Part shown: one piece after another, positions 35,805 to 44,197 of the stretch
Numbering within the stretch: position 1 is the stretch's first letter
Layout of the letters: each line of letters begins with the position of its first letter
Notes under the pieces: model-generated
What the model was told of the DNA's origin: nothing
Databases searched by the model: none
The model's input: the letters and a program-made list of their open reading frames with translations, nothing else
Program-made: the position numbers and the translations under genes
NCBI GenBank assembly: GCA_011250595.1
Contig: JAANMP010000011.1
Location: 55,055 to 119,054, forward strand
Source of the DNA: Bacillus sp. MM2020_1
GTDB taxonomy: Bacteria > Bacillota > Bacilli > Bacillales > Cytobacillaceae
Direction of reading: 5' to 3'
Length of the DNA: 64,000 nt

Positions 35805-36479
35805 TTAGTAATTGCTTAAAGACAGCTCACCCTTACTGATTGAAACACCAGAACTTGCACCAATGCGAGTTGCTCCAGCTTCTACCATGGCAAGTGCATC
35901 TTCACGACTGCGGACGCCACCTGAAGCTTTTACGCCAATTTCAGGTCCGACTGTTTGACGCATTAATCGTATATCTTCAACTGTTGCACCGCCTGTAGAA
36001 AAACCAGTAGATGTTTTTACATAGTCTGCCCCAGCTTTTACAGAAATTTCACAAGCTCTTATTTTTTCTTCTTTTGTTAATAGGCAAGTTTCAATAATTA
36101 CCTTTACCAATGCTTTTCCTTTTGCAGCTTCAACAACGGCTGCAATATCTCTTTCAACCAAATCATCCTGCATATCTTTAAGCGCAGCGACATTAATTAC
36201 CATATCTATCTCATTAGCACCGTTTTCAATTGCATTCATTGTTTCAAATGCTTTGGTTTCTGGTGTAGTTGCCCCCAGTGGAAAACCAATTACGGTACAT
36301 ACTTTCACTTCTGGAGTATCTGCAAGCATTTTAGCTGCTGTATTTACCCAAGTAGGATTAACACAAACAGATGCAAATAAATGCTCTTTCGCTTCTTCCA
36401 ATAATTTTACAATTTCTTCTTTTGTTGCATCTGCTTTTAATAATGTATGATCAATCATTCTGACAATATTTTGAGACAT
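35805..36479 (-). CDS. deoC: Deoxyribose-phosphate aldolase
   Basis: Class I aldolase that splits 2-deoxyribose-5-phosphate into acetaldehyde and glyceraldehyde-3-phosphate. 224 aa; the Schiff-base lysine is in [10 protein letters not shown], the second lysine in VKASGGVRS, and the TLLKADAT opening is typical. GGGAGGACG precedes the ATG. First gene of the deoC-xapX-cdd operon; repeats resembling DeoR operators lie just upstream. Confidence 0.96.
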   Translation of the reverse strand: MSQNIVRMIDHTLLKADATKEEIVKLLEEAKEHLFASVCVNPTWVNTAAKMLADTPEVKVCTVIGFPLGATTPETKAFETMNAIENGANEIDMVINVAALKDMQDDLVERDIAAVVEAAKGKALVKVIIETCLLTKEEKIRACEISVKAGADYVKTSTGFSTGGATVEDIRLMRQTVGPEIGVKASGGVRSREDALAMVEAGATRIGASSGVSISKGELSLSNY

Positions 36480-36560
36480 AACGTTCGTCCTCCCTGTTTC
36501 CTGTTTATTTATTTAAAGACTTTAATGTTATTTATCACAAGGTAACTATACCAAACTGAA

Positions 36561-36597
36561 TGAACATTTGTAAATACATTTATGAACAAATGTAAAA
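36561..36597 (-). promoter_or_regulatory. Probable DeoR operator upstream of deoC
   Basis: Two copies of a TGAACANNTGTAAA motif, TGAACATTTGTAAA at 36561 and TGAACAAATGTAAA at 36583, 22 bp apart. The inner parts also form an inverted repeat ACATTTGT / ACAAATGT. The sequence TTTTACATTTGT recurs upstream of deoR at 37616. Confidence 0.68.
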
Positions 36598-36609
36598 TTT
36601 TTATTTTAC

Positions 36610-37551
36610 TTAATGCTTATCAAGCAAGAATTGCGCCGTAAACTGATCCGTCACTAGCACATTGGCGTACCCGCCTTTTAATGCGCCGTAAATTCCCTCA
36701 ATTTTATTCGGTCCACCTGCAACAAGAATCGAATGGTCCTTTTTCTTTAAATCATTTAGATCTACGCCCAGTGTCCTTTCATTTAAGCTCTCGTTGCAAA
36801 CTTCTCCTGATTCATTAAAAAAACGCGAGCAAATATCACCGACTGCCTTACCGGACAGGGACTCCAAATCACTGTCTGTAAAATAGCCGAGCTGAAATAA
36901 TAACGAGTCGGTCTTGATTGGACCAATCGTAAAGAGCGCTATATTAGACTGACTGCCTAACTCAAGGATCTTGCGAATATGGCGATCCGCCTCCATTGCC
37001 TGTTTTACAACAACGTGATCAACAATTGCCGGGAGGGGAAGATTGTGAGGCGTTGTATGAAATGCTTTACCAAAAAGATATAAAATTTCAGATGCATACG
37101 TATTTTTTTCCGAGTGGCTCACGCCGCCCTTTAATTGAACAACCTTCACACCTTTTACCAACTTCTGCTTGAGTTCAACTGCCACATGGTATAAAGTAGT
37201 TCCCCATGTCACTCCTATTATGTCATCATCCTTAACAATTTCATCAAGATAAATGGCTGCCTTTTCACCAAGATAATTCTTAATGAAGTGATCTTCATAT
37301 TGGGGAATTGAAGCGACAATCGCCTTTTTAAGGTTAAACTTTTGTTCAAGTTCCGTTGCCAGATTCTCAACATCTTCTGTCGGATCCAAGATACTGATTT
37401 GAACAATCCCATCACTTTTCGCCTGCTGTAATAAACGGGATACAGTGGGGCGGGAAACACCGAGTTTCTTGGCAATTTCATTTTGATTATAATCCAATAG
37501 ATAATATAGCTTAGCTGCTTCGATGACTTTTGTTAATTTTTCACGGTCCAC
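36610..37551 (-). CDS. deoR: SorC-family deoxyribonucleoside regulator
   Basis: 313 aa from the GTG at 37551, the same length as B. subtilis DeoR. The N-terminal helix-turn-helix is NEIAKKLGVSRPTVSRLLQQ; the rest is the SorC sugar-binding domain (GVTWGTTLYHVA, VQLKGGVS, HTTPHNLPLPAIVD). AAGGTGATAACA precedes the GTG; the longer frame to 37611 is not supported. It is expected to repress the downstream deoC operon and release it on binding deoxyribose-5-phosphate, as in B. subtilis. Confidence 0.93.
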   Translation of the reverse strand: MDREKLTKVIEAAKLYYLLDYNQNEIAKKLGVSRPTVSRLLQQAKSDGIVQISILDPTEDVENLATELEQKFNLKKAIVASIPQYEDHFIKNYLGEKAAIYLDEIVKDDDIIGVTWGTTLYHVAVELKQKLVKGVKVVQLKGGVSHSEKNTYASEILYLFGKAFHTTPHNLPLPAIVDHVVVKQAMEADRHIRKILELGSQSNIALFTIGPIKTDSLLFQLGYFTDSDLESLSGKAVGDICSRFFNESGEVCNESLNERTLGVDLNDLKKKDHSILVAGGPNKIEGIYGALKGGYANVLVTDQFTAQFLLDKH

Positions 37552-37615
37552 TGTTATCACCTTGTTTTTTAATATTTTCTTTATTGTAACAAAAAAGATG
37601 ATCGATTTCATTTTG

Positions 37616-37631
37616 TTTTACATTTGTAAAA
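37616..37631 (-). promoter_or_regulatory. Inverted repeat upstream of deoR
   Basis: TTTTACA-TT-TGTAAAA, a perfect 7-2-7 inverted repeat sharing TTTTACATTTGT with the repeats upstream of deoC. It suggests DeoR autoregulation. Confidence 0.6.
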
Positions 37632-37835
37632 ATTAATTTGAATTTTATTTCACCTTTTTTAAGAATAGGCTATCTTCATCTGGTGAATTTTCATCCTCTA
37701 AAATGGGGAACATTTATTAAGACATCCATCTGATTAGGTGACTTAAGAAAGAGACACCAAAAAGTCATCCGCTGTTCAACAGTTCTTCTGTATACTGAAA
37801 TAAGGAAGAAGATTCCTTTTTGAGGAGGCGATACC

Positions 37836-40010
37836 TTGCAGAAATTAGGCGGATATATCTATCAAAAACGAAAATGGGTCCTGGCATTTTGGTTTATCAT
37901 TATTTTGCTATTAGGATTTTTTGCTCTAAAATTACCTACCGTTCTAAGCGGAAATGGTTTTGAGTATAAAGGAGAATACAATCAAACACGAAATATCCTT
38001 GAACAAGAATTCGGGCATCCGAAATCCTCGATCATCCTTGTGTTTGAAAAACATAAAACCGTCAGTGATGATATCTTTAAAAAGTTCATTTTAGACACAT
38101 TTGATAAAATTACCACAAAGCATGTTGGAAAACAGGTTATTTCCCCTTTTGAACGGGAAGGGATGGTAGATGAAAATTATGCCTACGGGCTGATTACTTT
38201 TAACAAGAATGCAGAAAGCCTGGGAAAAGAAATTAATCAATTAAAAGCGTTGCTTGGAAATAAAAAAGGCTTAAAGGTCACTATAACCGGTGAACCAATT
38301 ATTGTTCAGGACCTAAATACCGCAAGCCAGGAAGATTTAGCAAAAGCAGAAATGATTGGTCTGCCAATTGCCTTAATCGTTCTGATCCTTGCGTTCGGAG
38401 GTCTAGTTTCAGCATCCCTTCCAATTGTGATTGGGGTTGTTTCTATATTATGTACAATGGGAACCGTTTACTTTTTTAGTTATGGTGCGGATTTAACCAT
38501 CTTTATTTTAAATATAGTCCCGATGATAGGGTTGGCCCTTAGTATTGACTTTGCCTTGTTGTTTATCAATCGATACAAAGAAGAACTAAAAACAAAATCC
38601 ATACAATCTGCTATTGAAATAACCGTTTCAACGGCGGGACGATCAATCATCTTTTCAGGTCTTTGTGTTTTTATTGGCTTATCCGCCCTTTGGTTTATTA
38701 AAATCGATATATTTCAAAATGTAGCACTAGGCGGGATGACCGTAGTGTTGCTCTCTGCCTTTTGTGCATTAACCTTTCTCCCTGCACTGCTCGCGGTATT
38801 GGGAACCAAAATCAACAAATTAAGTTTACTGCCCGTCCGAGACGAACAAACCAGTATCTGGCACCGATTTGCAAAATTTGTGATGAGACGGCCTATTCTC
38901 ATGACAATTACCGCCCTTGTGATACTTTTGTCAGGATTGGTGCCCCTTAAAGAAATGATTTTAGCCATTCCCGGGACTGAATCTCTGCCGCCAAATTACC
39001 CTTCACGAGATGCCTTAGAAACATTTAAAGATCATTTCGTGGCAAAAGAAAAACGTGATGAGAAAAAAGTGACGATGGTCCTTGAAACAATAGGCAGCAT
39101 TTCTGAAATAAACAATCTTGAAAAAGTCAAAAAAGTGATTACCGATCTTGATGCAGATGTGCTTGTAAATTCAGTAGACTCACCATTTTCAGCGACTGGT
39201 ATACAAGATGTGAAACAGCTTAATCAATTTCTCACCTATGGAAAAAATGCCAAGAGTGCCCCAATTTCTAACTACTACATTAGAGATAATAAAATGCTTT
39301 TAGAGGTGTATTTAAATACTGGTGAACATTCTTCAAAGGCACGACAGTGGGTAAGCGATTGGTCCAACAAAGATTTAGGCCTAAAAGCTTCATTTGGCGG
39401 ACCGATTAAATTTGAGCAAGAAATTTTTTCAGAAATATTCCAAAAAGCTCCCTATGGTTTATTATTAATTGTCATTTCTACGTTCGTGATATTAATGGCA
39501 GCTTTCCGCTCCATTCTTATTCCATTGAAAGCAATCCTTATGAATATGTTAAGTCTTGGCTGCACCTTTGGAATTGTGGTTTGGATTTTCCAGAAAGGGC
39601 ATTTAGGAATGGTACCGGTTGATATTGCTCTCATTTTACCTGTGTTTGTCTTTACACTTGTTTTTGGCCTATCAATGGATTACGAAGTATTTCTCATCTC
39701 GAGAATTCAGGAATTCTATTTAAAAACAGGTGATAATAGTGAGGCGACCATTTCCGGTTTGACCTATACCAGTAAAATTATCACCTCAGCCGCCGCCATT
39801 ATGATTGTCGTTACCGGAGCATTTGCATTTACCGGGGTTATGCCTGTCAAACAACTAGGGGTAGGGATTGCGATTGCCATCTTCATTGATGCCACCGTTG
39901 TCAGGATGGTCTTGGTCCCGGCCCTAATGAAATTACTAGGGGATTGGAACTGGTGGTTTTTTGGCAAGGAGAATAAAAAACAATCTAGTTCAAGTAGAAA
40001 ACCAGCCTGA
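37836..40010 (+). CDS. MMPL/RND-family transporter (YdfJ-like)
   Basis: 724 aa with two repeats of one helix, a large extracytoplasmic loop and five helices. Key transmembrane motifs are ALSIDFALLFINRYKEE in the first half and FGLSMDYEVFLISRIQE in the second, with the proton-relay acidic residues. The family exports lipids or drugs. The gene starts with TTG behind GAGGAGG. The same size as B. subtilis YdfJ; the substrate is unknown. It is divergent from deoR, with 284 bp of non-coding DNA between them. Confidence 0.9.
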   Translation: MQKLGGYIYQKRKWVLAFWFIIILLLGFFALKLPTVLSGNGFEYKGEYNQTRNILEQEFGHPKSSIILVFEKHKTVSDDIFKKFILDTFDKITTKHVGKQVISPFEREGMVDENYAYGLITFNKNAESLGKEINQLKALLGNKKGLKVTITGEPIIVQDLNTASQEDLAKAEMIGLPIALIVLILAFGGLVSASLPIVIGVVSILCTMGTVYFFSYGADLTIFILNIVPMIGLALSIDFALLFINRYKEELKTKSIQSAIEITVSTAGRSIIFSGLCVFIGLSALWFIKIDIFQNVALGGMTVVLLSAFCALTFLPALLAVLGTKINKLSLLPVRDEQTSIWHRFAKFVMRRPILMTITALVILLSGLVPLKEMILAIPGTESLPPNYPSRDALETFKDHFVAKEKRDEKKVTMVLETIGSISEINNLEKVKKVITDLDADVLVNSVDSPFSATGIQDVKQLNQFLTYGKNAKSAPISNYYIRDNKMLLEVYLNTGEHSSKARQWVSDWSNKDLGLKASFGGPIKFEQEIFSEIFQKAPYGLLLIVISTFVILMAAFRSILIPLKAILMNMLSLGCTFGIVVWIFQKGHLGMVPVDIALILPVFVFTLVFGLSMDYEVFLISRIQEFYLKTGDNSEATISGLTYTSKIITSAAAIMIVVTGAFAFTGVMPVKQLGVGIAIAIFIDATVVRMVLVPALMKLLGDWNWWFFGKENKKQSSSSRKPA

Positions 40011-40022
40011 TATCAGGCTGGT
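40001..40022 (+). terminator. Perfect palindrome over the MMPL stop codon
   Basis: 22-bp perfect palindrome (arm ACCAGCCTGAT) that contains the TGA stop. No T run follows, so termination is uncertain; it may be an RNA-stability hairpin. Confidence 0.5.
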
Positions 40023-40175
40023 GGACATTTCTTCTACTTTTCAACAGAGTTTTGTCCTTCATCGACTCTATGAAGGACATTTCTTCCGCTTTTCAACAGA
40101 GTTTTGTCCCTCATCGGCTCTATGAAGGACATTTCTTCTGCTTTTCAACAGAGTTTTGTCATTCATCGGCTCTAA
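40023..40175. repeat. Three tandem copies of a 52-bp repeat
   Basis: Units start at 40023, 40075 and 40127, each opening GGACATTTCTTC and differing at a few positions; the last is truncated by about 3 bp. The first unit can form a hairpin across the unit boundary, TGTCCTTCAT (40053-40062) with ATGAAGGACA (40070-40079). No ORF runs through it. Confidence 0.93.
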
Positions 40176-40185
40176 GTTGCCTTGA

Positions 40186-40527
40186 TTAGATGTTTTTTGC
40201 ATAAAGTTCACTTGGAATTTTGCTTAATACGACATACAAACTTACAGGTTCTTTACCGCTATTATTAAAAGACATTTCTTCTTCGCTGCCCACGTGAATC
40301 AAATCTGCCTCTGATACTTCTGATTCTTTTCCATCTATAACAATCGTACCGTTTCCTGTAACGACATAAAGATAAACCTCTGTACCCGGATGCTTATGTA
40401 TTGGAAGTTGCTGCCCTGGTAAAAAGTTCAAAACAAAAGCGGTTGTTTCTCCTTTTTTATAAATAATCCGTTTTGTAAATTTCTCTTCACTATATTCCAT
40501 ATATGCTTTAACTGAATTCTTTTCCAT
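40186..40527 (-). CDS. Small cupin-domain protein
   Basis: 113-aa single cupin. Metal-binding motif 1 is visible as HKHPGTEVYLYVVTGNG and the second motif lies near IHVGSEEEMSFNN; the second histidine is present as IHVG. Function cannot be assigned; such proteins are often dioxygenase-like or sensing proteins. AAGGAGGAA precedes the ATG. A long Fur-like palindrome lies 36 bp upstream, so iron-responsive control is likely. Confidence 0.85.
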   Translation of the reverse strand: MEKNSVKAYMEYSEEKFTKRIIYKKGETTAFVLNFLPGQQLPIHKHPGTEVYLYVVTGNGTIVIDGKESEVSEADLIHVGSEEEMSFNNSGKEPVSLYVVLSKIPSELYAKNI

Positions 40528-40562
40528 ATACTATTCCTCCTTGGAAATAATTATATATCCAT

Positions 40563-40589
40563 CTTAATTGAAAATGATTTTCAATTAAG
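40563..40589 (-). promoter_or_regulatory. 27-bp perfect palindrome, Fur-like, upstream of the cupin gene
   Basis: Thirteen-nt arms (CTTAATTGAAAAT and complement) around a central G. The core TGAAAATGATTTTCA differs from the 7-1-7 Fur consensus only at two symmetrical positions, and it matches Zur or PerR consensus less well. Confidence 0.75.
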
Positions 40590-40643
40590 TGAACCTTATC
40601 ACTTTACGTATTATGTCACAAACTTATTTTTTTATCATAAAAA

Positions 40644-40664
40644 GCCAGCTGTGATACAGCTGAC
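40644..40664 (-). terminator. Terminator of the 2-oxoacid:ferredoxin oxidoreductase operon
   Basis: Stem CAGCTGT / ACAGCTG with a 3-nt loop, plus an outer G-C pair. The minus strand continues GCTTTTTATG. Confidence 0.85.
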
Positions 40665-40671
40665 ATTCCTT

Positions 40672-41220
40672 TTAGGATATAGCCACTTTGACAAGTGTCG
40701 CCCCCTTTTTTAGGGCTTGTTTATTTATTTCTAGTAAATGATGCTTATCTTCAGAAAGAACCTTTTTTAATGACTCTATTACCGAATCCTCTGTAACAAT
40801 CTTCGTTTGTTCCAAAAACGCCCCTAATAAAATCATATTGGCCACACGCGCGTTTCCAAGGTCGTTTGCCATATCGGTTGCCGTTAATTCAATTATCTTT
40901 AGATCCTTTCGGTCTGAATTTCTAACAACTAACGATGAATTAATAATTAAAAGTCCACCGGGACGAACCTTAGGTTCAAACTTATCAAATGAAGGATTAT
41001 TTAAAACGATGGCAGTCGATGGCATGGTAACGAGCGGAGAACCGACTGGTTCATCACTTATAACAACCGCACAATTAGCTGTCCCTCCCCGTTGCTCCGG
41101 TCCATAAGAAGGGAGCCACGAAACTCCTTTTCCTTCTAGCATCCCGGCATAAGCAAGAAGCTGTCCCATCGACATAACACCTTGTCCGCCAAAGCCGGCA
41201 ATGATAATTTCCTCGAGCAT
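40672..41220 (-). CDS. 2-oxoacid:ferredoxin oxidoreductase, gamma subunit
   Basis: 182-aa gamma domain: IIIAGFGGQGVMSMGQLLAYA is the signature of KorC/VorA-type subunits, followed by PSYGPEQRGGTANCAVVIS. Together with the alpha, beta and ferredoxin-like subunits it forms an enzyme that oxidatively decarboxylates a 2-oxoacid to the acyl-CoA and reduces ferredoxin. Its ATG overlaps the beta-subunit stop by one base. Last gene of the operon. Confidence 0.93.
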   Translation of the reverse strand: MLEEIIIAGFGGQGVMSMGQLLAYAGMLEGKGVSWLPSYGPEQRGGTANCAVVISDEPVGSPLVTMPSTAIVLNNPSFDKFEPKVRPGGLLIINSSLVVRNSDRKDLKIIELTATDMANDLGNARVANMILLGAFLEQTKIVTEDSVIESLKKVLSEDKHHLLEINKQALKKGATLVKVAIS

Positions 41221-41975
41221 CAGTTTTTCCCTCCTTCTTTATTTTTGTATATACCCAGAGGATAAACTGGAACCATACTATCCTTCACCCATTCAAGTGA
41301 TTCCGCCGGGTCTAGTCCCCAATTGGTTGGACATGTCGATAATACCTCTACCATTGAAAAACCTAATTCTTTTTTCTGTGTTTCAAACGCTTTTCGGATC
41401 GCCTTTTTTGCCTTTTGGATATGAGGAACATCATGTGACGAAACCCGCTCGATATAGGCGGCACCATCGAGTGTGGCAATCATTTCACATACCTTAATTG
41501 GCGAACCTTGGAGGCTGGCATCGCGGCCGAACGGTGTAGTGGCCGTTTTTTGACCAATCAGCGTTGTCGGAGCCATTTGTCCGCCTGTCATTCCATAAAT
41601 GGCATTGTTAACGAAGATAACCGTTATATTTTCCCCACGGGCTGCGGCATGGATCACTTCACTTATCCCAATCGAAGCAAGATCTCCATCACCTTGGTAA
41701 GTAAACACAAAACGATTAGGCAAAACCCGCTTCACTCCTGTCGCTACTGCAGGGGCCCGGCCGTGTGCTGCTTGGGTCATATCACAATTAAAATACTCAT
41801 ACGATAACACGGAACATCCGACCGATGCTACTCCTATTGTATCTTCCAAAATATCCATTTCCTCTAAAACCTCAGCCACCAGACGGTGAATGACACCATG
41901 AGTACAGCCGGGACAATAATGTGTAGGTTTATCAGTCAAACCGCTTGTTTTTTTAAACACAGTCTTCATTGTCAT
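41220..41975 (-). CDS. 2-oxoacid:ferredoxin oxidoreductase, beta (TPP-binding) subunit
   Basis: 251 aa. The thiamine diphosphate/Mg motif is FTYQGDGDLASIG followed by FVNNAIYGMTGGQMAPTT; HYCPGCTHGVIHRL supplies two cysteines of an iron-sulfur-type opening. Homologous to KorB/VorC subunits of 2-ketoisovalerate or 2-oxoglutarate ferredoxin oxidoreductase. It overlaps the alpha subunit by 4 bp. Exact 2-oxoacid specificity is not readable from sequence. Confidence 0.94.
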   Translation of the reverse strand: MTMKTVFKKTSGLTDKPTHYCPGCTHGVIHRLVAEVLEEMDILEDTIGVASVGCSVLSYEYFNCDMTQAAHGRAPAVATGVKRVLPNRFVFTYQGDGDLASIGISEVIHAAARGENITVIFVNNAIYGMTGGQMAPTTLIGQKTATTPFGRDASLQGSPIKVCEMIATLDGAAYIERVSSHDVPHIQKAKKAIRKAFETQKKELGFSMVEVLSTCPTNWGLDPAESLEWVKDSMVPVYPLGIYKNKEGGKN

Positions 41976-43036
41976 ACTGATACCCCTCCTGCAATGGTGA
42001 TAATCTTTTCATATATTTCTTCTTGTGTTGGTACTACTCCGCCAGTCCTGCCGTAGAAGTCCACCGGGGCGTGACCATTTACCGCAAGCCTTACGTCCTC
42101 AATCATTTGCCCTGCGCTCATTTCAACGGAAATATACGCTTTAACCTGATCCCTTGTTTCAATAAATGGCTTCTCCGGAAACGGCCAAAGTGAAATGGGC
42201 CGAATTAACCCAACCTTTATACCATTTTTTCTGGCTTTATTTATGGCATTCATCGTGATTCTAGCAACCGTTCCGAACGCTACCATAATATAATCTGCAT
42301 CCTCAGTTTGATAGGACTCATATCGAACTTCATTTTCCTTTATTAAGGAAAATTTTCGCTGTAGACTCCAGTTCCGCTTTTCTAACCCCTCTGCATCTAG
42401 TTCCAGTGAGGTAATAATCCTCGGACCGCCATCACCGCGTGTCCCGGTTGTTGCCCATGCCTTTTCAGTCTTTTCTCGTTCGCTGCGTTCTTTGAATTCA
42501 ACTGGTTCCATCATTTGTCCCAGCATACCATCACCCATTAAAATAACCGGTGTCCGGTAGCGGTCTGCGATATCGAAAGCATCCTCTGTTAATTCAACAA
42601 TTTCCTGTAAACTCGCCGGTGCAAGAACAGGAATATTGTAATCTCCATGTCCACCGCCTTTTGTTACTTGGAAATAATCGGATTGTGCAGGCTGAATATT
42701 ACCTAATCCTGGACCCCCACGGACGATATTACAAATAACAGCAGGAAGCTCGGCACCCACTAAATAAGAAATCCCCTCCTGCTTTAAACTAAAGCCCGGA
42801 CTTGAAGAGGAAGTCATTACTCTCACACCTGTACTTGATGCACCGTACACCATATTTATCGCAGCAATTTCACTTTCTGCTTGGAGGAATATCCCTCCAA
42901 CCTCTGGAAGTCTTCTTGCCATATAGGCGACAAGTTCACTTTGTGGGGTGATTGGATAGCCAAAGAAATATTTACATCCCACATGAACCGCTGCCTCAGC
43001 AATTACTTCATTTCCTTTCATTAACACTTTCCCCAT
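41972..43036 (-). CDS. 2-oxoacid:ferredoxin oxidoreductase, alpha subunit (VorB-like)
   Basis: 354 aa containing the pyrimidine-binding domain and domain II of the alpha chain: KYFFGYPITPQSELVAYM, QAESEIAAINMVYGAS, TSSSSPGFSLKQEGISY and NIVRGGPGLGNIQPAQSDYFQ. The gamma domain is encoded separately, as in the four-subunit enzymes of anaerobes, rather than fused as in the aerobic two-subunit KorAB. That makes a 2-ketoisovalerate-type enzyme the best guess. Order in the operon: P-loop protein, ferredoxin, alpha, beta, gamma. Confidence 0.92.
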   Translation of the reverse strand: MGKVLMKGNEVIAEAAVHVGCKYFFGYPITPQSELVAYMARRLPEVGGIFLQAESEIAAINMVYGASSTGVRVMTSSSSPGFSLKQEGISYLVGAELPAVICNIVRGGPGLGNIQPAQSDYFQVTKGGGHGDYNIPVLAPASLQEIVELTEDAFDIADRYRTPVILMGDGMLGQMMEPVEFKERSEREKTEKAWATTGTRGDGGPRIITSLELDAEGLEKRNWSLQRKFSLIKENEVRYESYQTEDADYIMVAFGTVARITMNAINKARKNGIKVGLIRPISLWPFPEKPFIETRDQVKAYISVEMSAGQMIEDVRLAVNGHAPVDFYGRTGGVVPTQEEIYEKIITIAGGVSV

Positions 43037-43057
43037 CGATAACGCCCCCTCCTAAAA

Positions 43058-43288
43058 TCACACAGTTTGCAATATCTTTACTGGCCTATACACAGCAATA
43101 ACAGTATCCGGACATATTTGGGCACATTTTGCACAACTGATACAATGCTCTTGATCAACAACTGCAGCCGGCCGATATCCTTTTCCATTTAAATAATCTG
43201 CCAGAAATATAACGTTTGTCGGACAGACCTGAACACAAAGACTGCAAGACTTGCAAATGTCTTCGTTAAAAATGACCTTTTTTTCCAA
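43058..43288 (-). CDS. Ferredoxin-like delta subunit with two 4Fe-4S motifs
   Basis: 76 aa with two CxxCxxCxxxCP clusters: CKSCSLCVQVCPTNVI and CISCAKCAQICPDTVI. It is the electron-transfer (delta) subunit of the oxidoreductase. The frame reaches 43315, but AAAGGAGGG precedes an in-frame TTG at 43288, giving the usual short N terminus. Confidence 0.93.
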   Translation of the reverse strand: MEKKVIFNEDICKSCSLCVQVCPTNVIFLADYLNGKGYRPAAVVDQEHCISCAKCAQICPDTVIAVYRPVKILQTV

Positions 43289-43302
43289 AACAATTCCCTC
43301 CT

Positions 43303-43980
43303 TTACCCTTCCCAAGGTAATTTCATAAATCGTTCGATAAAGATTACATCATGATTATCCGCAAATTCTTCTGCTTCCTTTTTCAAATGGTTTGAAATAG
43401 TTGTATATAAAAATGGGATTTCAAGTTTTTCTGCCACTCGGCAACATAACTCAAAGCCTGTTTGAACATCTTGCATGGTTGTTTCCATGCCAAGATTTGA
43501 ATTATTTATTATTCCTGTAATGTTCAATCGGGAGGCTTTTTCAATCTGTTTAATCGTATACAATGCCCCCTCTAAGGTACTTACATAAGGGCGATTCTTA
43601 TTAAGGACAAAAAGGAGCTCAGGGCTAAATTCCTTCCATTCATGATAATATTGCCCTAAAGCTGTAGCACCATCTTTATCCCCCCCGGCATCTACTATTA
43701 ATCTATACCTATGGTCATGTAAAACTCGATAAATCTCACCTGACACAATAGGAAGGTCAGATGTTGCGAGATGACTTTTTGGGGCAATTAATTCAATATC
43801 CCGCTGTTGGAAAATACTTGCTACATCCCGTGTTCGATAATATGGGTTAATAATATCTAGATCATTTATCGCTACTTTTTCATGTTTTTGTCTTTCAGAT
43901 AAAGCTAAATTAATAGCAATCTCTGTTTTCCCGCTTCCAAAATGTCCCGATAAAATAGTTATCTTTCTAATTAGATTCAC
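43303..43980 (-). CDS. P-loop ATPase/GTPase, MinD/CobQ-like, linked to 2-oxoacid oxidoreductase
   Basis: 225 aa. Walker A variant is ILSGHFGSGKTEIAINLA, followed by AINDLDIINPYYRTRD and LIVDAGGDKDGA as the switch/Walker B region. Starts with GTG after GGGAGGT. It heads the oxidoreductase operon, and related P-loop proteins are encoded with 2-oxoacid oxidoreductases in clostridia. A role in maturation or iron-sulfur insertion is inference. A perfect cre site lies 25 bp upstream. Confidence 0.82.
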   Translation of the reverse strand: MNLIRKITILSGHFGSGKTEIAINLALSERQKHEKVAINDLDIINPYYRTRDVASIFQQRDIELIAPKSHLATSDLPIVSGEIYRVLHDHRYRLIVDAGGDKDGATALGQYYHEWKEFSPELLFVLNKNRPYVSTLEGALYTIKQIEKASRLNITGIINNSNLGMETTMQDVQTGFELCCRVAEKLEIPFLYTTISNHLKKEAEEFADNHDVIFIERFMKLPWEG

Positions 43981-44004
43981 TTAGAGTGTACCTCCCTTAC
44001 ATCC

Positions 44005-44018
44005 TGTAAGCGTTTTCA
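44005..44018 (-). promoter_or_regulatory. cre site (CcpA) upstream of the oxidoreductase operon
   Basis: TGTAAGCGTTTTCA matches the cre consensus TGWAARCGYTWWCW at all 14 positions. It is 25-38 bp upstream of the first gene of the minus-strand operon, and about 180 bp from the plus-strand metallophosphoesterase gene. It predicts glucose repression of the operon. Confidence 0.88.
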
Positions 44019-44197
44019 ATTGAACACTTTAGGAAAAACCTCAAAAATAATTCTCCTTACATTATATGATAAATATCCCACTATCCGCTTTGACCAAAGT
44101 CACATGTCACTTGATTGTCAAAAAGAATCATAATTCCAGTAGGAAAACGAATACTAAATATACCTTTAAAGCACGATTATGAAGGAGGTATTCTATT

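Noticed and set aside
37665..37676. Repeat relation of ATAGGCTATCTT with the spoVR terminator
   Set aside because: A single 12-mer match without hairpin partner; likely chance or trivial.
40023..40175. CRISPR array
   Set aside because: The 52-bp units are contiguous, with no spacers, and there are no cas genes.
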